Of a DNA stretch of 64,000 nt, positions 62,843 through 64,000 are shown piece after piece. The DNA comes from Rossellomorea aquimaris. GTDB lineage: Bacteria; Bacillota; Bacilli; Bacillales; Bacillaceae_B. The position numbers and the translations under genes were made by a program. The stretch spans positions 372,001 through 436,000 of the forward strand of contig NZ_JXZC01000003.1 in NCBI RefSeq assembly GCF_000935355.1, in the 5' to 3' direction. Within the stretch, counting starts at the first letter, position 1, and every line of letters starts with the position of its first letter. Below the pieces are notes generated by a model. That model saw nothing but the letters and a program-made list of their open reading frames with translations, was not told the DNA's origin and did not search any database.

Positions 62843-62919
62843 CGCCTTCATTATTATTATTCATTTCTATTATAGCTTATCGAAAGATATAATGATAAAC
62901 GAAGGAAGTGAACAACAAA

Positions 62920-63768
62920 ATGGAATGGTTTTTATTTATGTCAGCTGGTGCATTCATCGGCATCCTTTCCGGTTTTTTTGGGATTGGAGGCGGGATTGTT
63001 CTTACACCAACTCTACTTGTACTTGGCTATGAACCGGGCCAGGCGATTATTCTTTCCTTAATGCTGACACTGGGATCGACAGTGACAGGCACAATATCTC
63101 ACATTCGGTTAAAAAATGTAAATGGGAAATTAGCGGGGCTCCTCGGGGTATTCGGAATGATCGGATCAGTCATCACCGTGCCATTCGTGAAGTGGCTCGA
63201 TGCGATGAATGGAGCTTCTACCGTGATCTCCATCGTATATATAGGTATTCTCAGCTGGTTTTCATACCAGTTTTTAAGCAAACGACAAAAGGAAGCGGAA
63301 GCAAAAGGAACAATTGTGGCTCCCTTGATAGGCCTGTTCACTGGTGTCATTTCATCCCTTATGGGAGTCAGCGGTGGATTTGTCATGACCCCGCTCCTAT
63401 CGAAATGGCTGAAGCTTGATGTTACTAAAGCGATCGGAACCAGCATATCGGCCGCGTCCATCATCGTGTTATCCGGGATCGGCTCGTACTTGTATGCAGG
63501 GGAAGCCCTCGATTACCGACATGGAATCATGCTGATCATCGGTGCCTTGATCGGTACCCCGATCGGCTCCATCCAGCTGAAACGATTTTCAAGTGTTACC
63601 GTCAAAAAGATGCTGGCTGTTTTGTATATGGTGGTTGCGGTCAGCGTCATTTTCAATATGTTATCCATCTCTGCTGTTTCACTTGGACTGATCATGACAT
63701 CAGTGCTGGTGTTTTTGGGGATAATAATTTATTCGCAGCAGCAATCAAAGAGAGCAGAGAATTATTGA
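62920..63768 (+). CDS. TSUP/TauE-SafE family permease
   Basis: This 282-residue protein has eight helices and the repeated GxGGG..TP motif: FFGIGGGIVLTPTLLVLG in repeat 1 and LMGVSGGFVMTPLL in repeat 2. The family exports sulfite, sulfoacetate or takes up sulfur compounds. With the CysL-like regulator a role in sulfur metabolism is likely. ATG 62920 fits GAAGGAAG better than the GTG at 62908, which touches it. A TATAAT lies at 62888-62893. Confidence 0.83.
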   Translation: MEWFLFMSAGAFIGILSGFFGIGGGIVLTPTLLVLGYEPGQAIILSLMLTLGSTVTGTISHIRLKNVNGKLAGLLGVFGMIGSVITVPFVKWLDAMNGASTVISIVYIGILSWFSYQFLSKRQKEAEAKGTIVAPLIGLFTGVISSLMGVSGGFVMTPLLSKWLKLDVTKAIGTSISAASIIVLSGIGSYLYAGEALDYRHGIMLIIGALIGTPIGSIQLKRFSSVTVKKMLAVLYMVVAVSVIFNMLSISAVSLGLIMTSVLVFLGIIIYSQQQSKRAENY

Positions 63769-63839
63769 TTTGTTGATTGAAAGCTGAAAGTAGTAAAGCA
63801 CGTTAGTAGGTCTGACGATGAGATGGGCAACACGAAAAA

Positions 63840-63873
63840 GAGGTCATTCGCATAGCGAGTGGCCTCTTTTTTT
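63840..63873 (+). terminator. Terminator of the permease gene
   Basis: Eleven-pair stem GAGGTCATTCG / CGAGTGGCCTC with three G-T pairs, 5-base loop, seven T. Confidence 0.85.
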
Positions 63874-63909
63874 GTCGGGTTCGATAACGTATTTTACAAT
63901 TGTTGGTAT

Positions 63910-64000
63910 TTCGCCGGATTTTTTTCGGAAACGGCCGGTTTATCACAGGAAACGGCTGAATTAATCGTAATTTCGGCCGGATTTTCCTGAAAAACGGCTG
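63910..64000. repeat. Tandem CGG-rich degenerate repeats at the window end
   Basis: Units such as TTTTTTCGGAAACGGCCGG, CACAGGAAACGGCTG and CTGAAAAACGGCTG recur every 25-35 bases, with TTTCGGCCGGATTTT between. They continue past the window. Similar to the CCGGATTGAT repeats at 10.6 kb. No frame. Confidence 0.55.

Noticed and set aside
1-64000. CRISPR arrays, tRNA or rRNA genes, insertion sequences, prophage
   Set aside because: No regularly spaced direct repeats with unique spacers, no tRNA-like cloverleaf or rRNA segments, and no transposase or phage structural genes were seen.

Overview
The window reads as a chromosomal segment of an endospore-forming member of the Bacillaceae, moderately low in G+C. 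The evidence is Spo0M, YcsI, YdhK, NatAB/NatKR and HelD homologues, strong AGGAGG ribosome sites with many TTG/GTG starts, and Zur-, PerR- and CodY-type boxes of the Bacillus kind. The marine Rossellomorea/Bacillus group is a guess. I see no rRNA, tRNA, CRISPR, insertion sequence or prophage.

Region 1 (1-9440) is a complete nine-gene operon for a nicotianamine-like opine metallophore. It has the same gene order as the staphylopine locus of Staphylococcus aureus (cntKLMABCDFE): histidine racemase, aminobutyrate transferase, opine dehydrogenase, importer and MFS exporter. A near-consensus Zur box precedes cntK, and a second Zur-like box lies over the cntM stop codon just before cntA.

Region 2 (9.4-31.8 kb) holds single genes and small operons: Spo0M, a probable structured ncRNA with its own terminator, an odd metallo-beta-lactamase-fold protein, a YcsI homologue, a ferritin-like/cupin fusion, a secreted M14 carboxypeptidase and methylmalonyl-CoA epimerase. 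A probable copper-handling group follows (four-helix Csp-type protein, two-component system, YdhK-like lipoprotein). Next come a class-C-like serine hydrolase, a lone pair of peptide-type ABC permeases, a sensor kinase, a YgjP-type metalloprotease, Dps under a PerR-like box, and a lone peptide-binding lipoprotein.

Region 3 (31.8-46.2 kb) has a Dph6-like ATPase, a kinase/regulator/SSS-symporter operon, and a divergent catabolic-looking cluster: peptide-type ABC transporter (permeases and ATPases leftward; binding protein, two tandem cytosine-deaminase-like amidohydrolases and a DMT permease rightward). D-serine dehydratase follows. The lone binding protein of region 2 is a close paralogue of this cluster's binding protein and shares its promoter layout.

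Region 4 (46.2-64 kb) has HelD, a fasciclin protein, the natKR-natAB locus with phased direct repeats before natA, a nucleoside-salvage pair, a DMT transporter, an SDR, an ABC-F ATPase behind a long attenuator-like leader, a dicarboxylate symporter, and a divergent LysR/TSUP pair.

Two related families of REP-like palindromes (cores GGGACGGACCT and GGGACAGGCACCTTGTCCC) are scattered between genes, often directly after stop codons, and in places run into coding sequence. Several gene remnants and sub-60-residue genes lie in the gaps.
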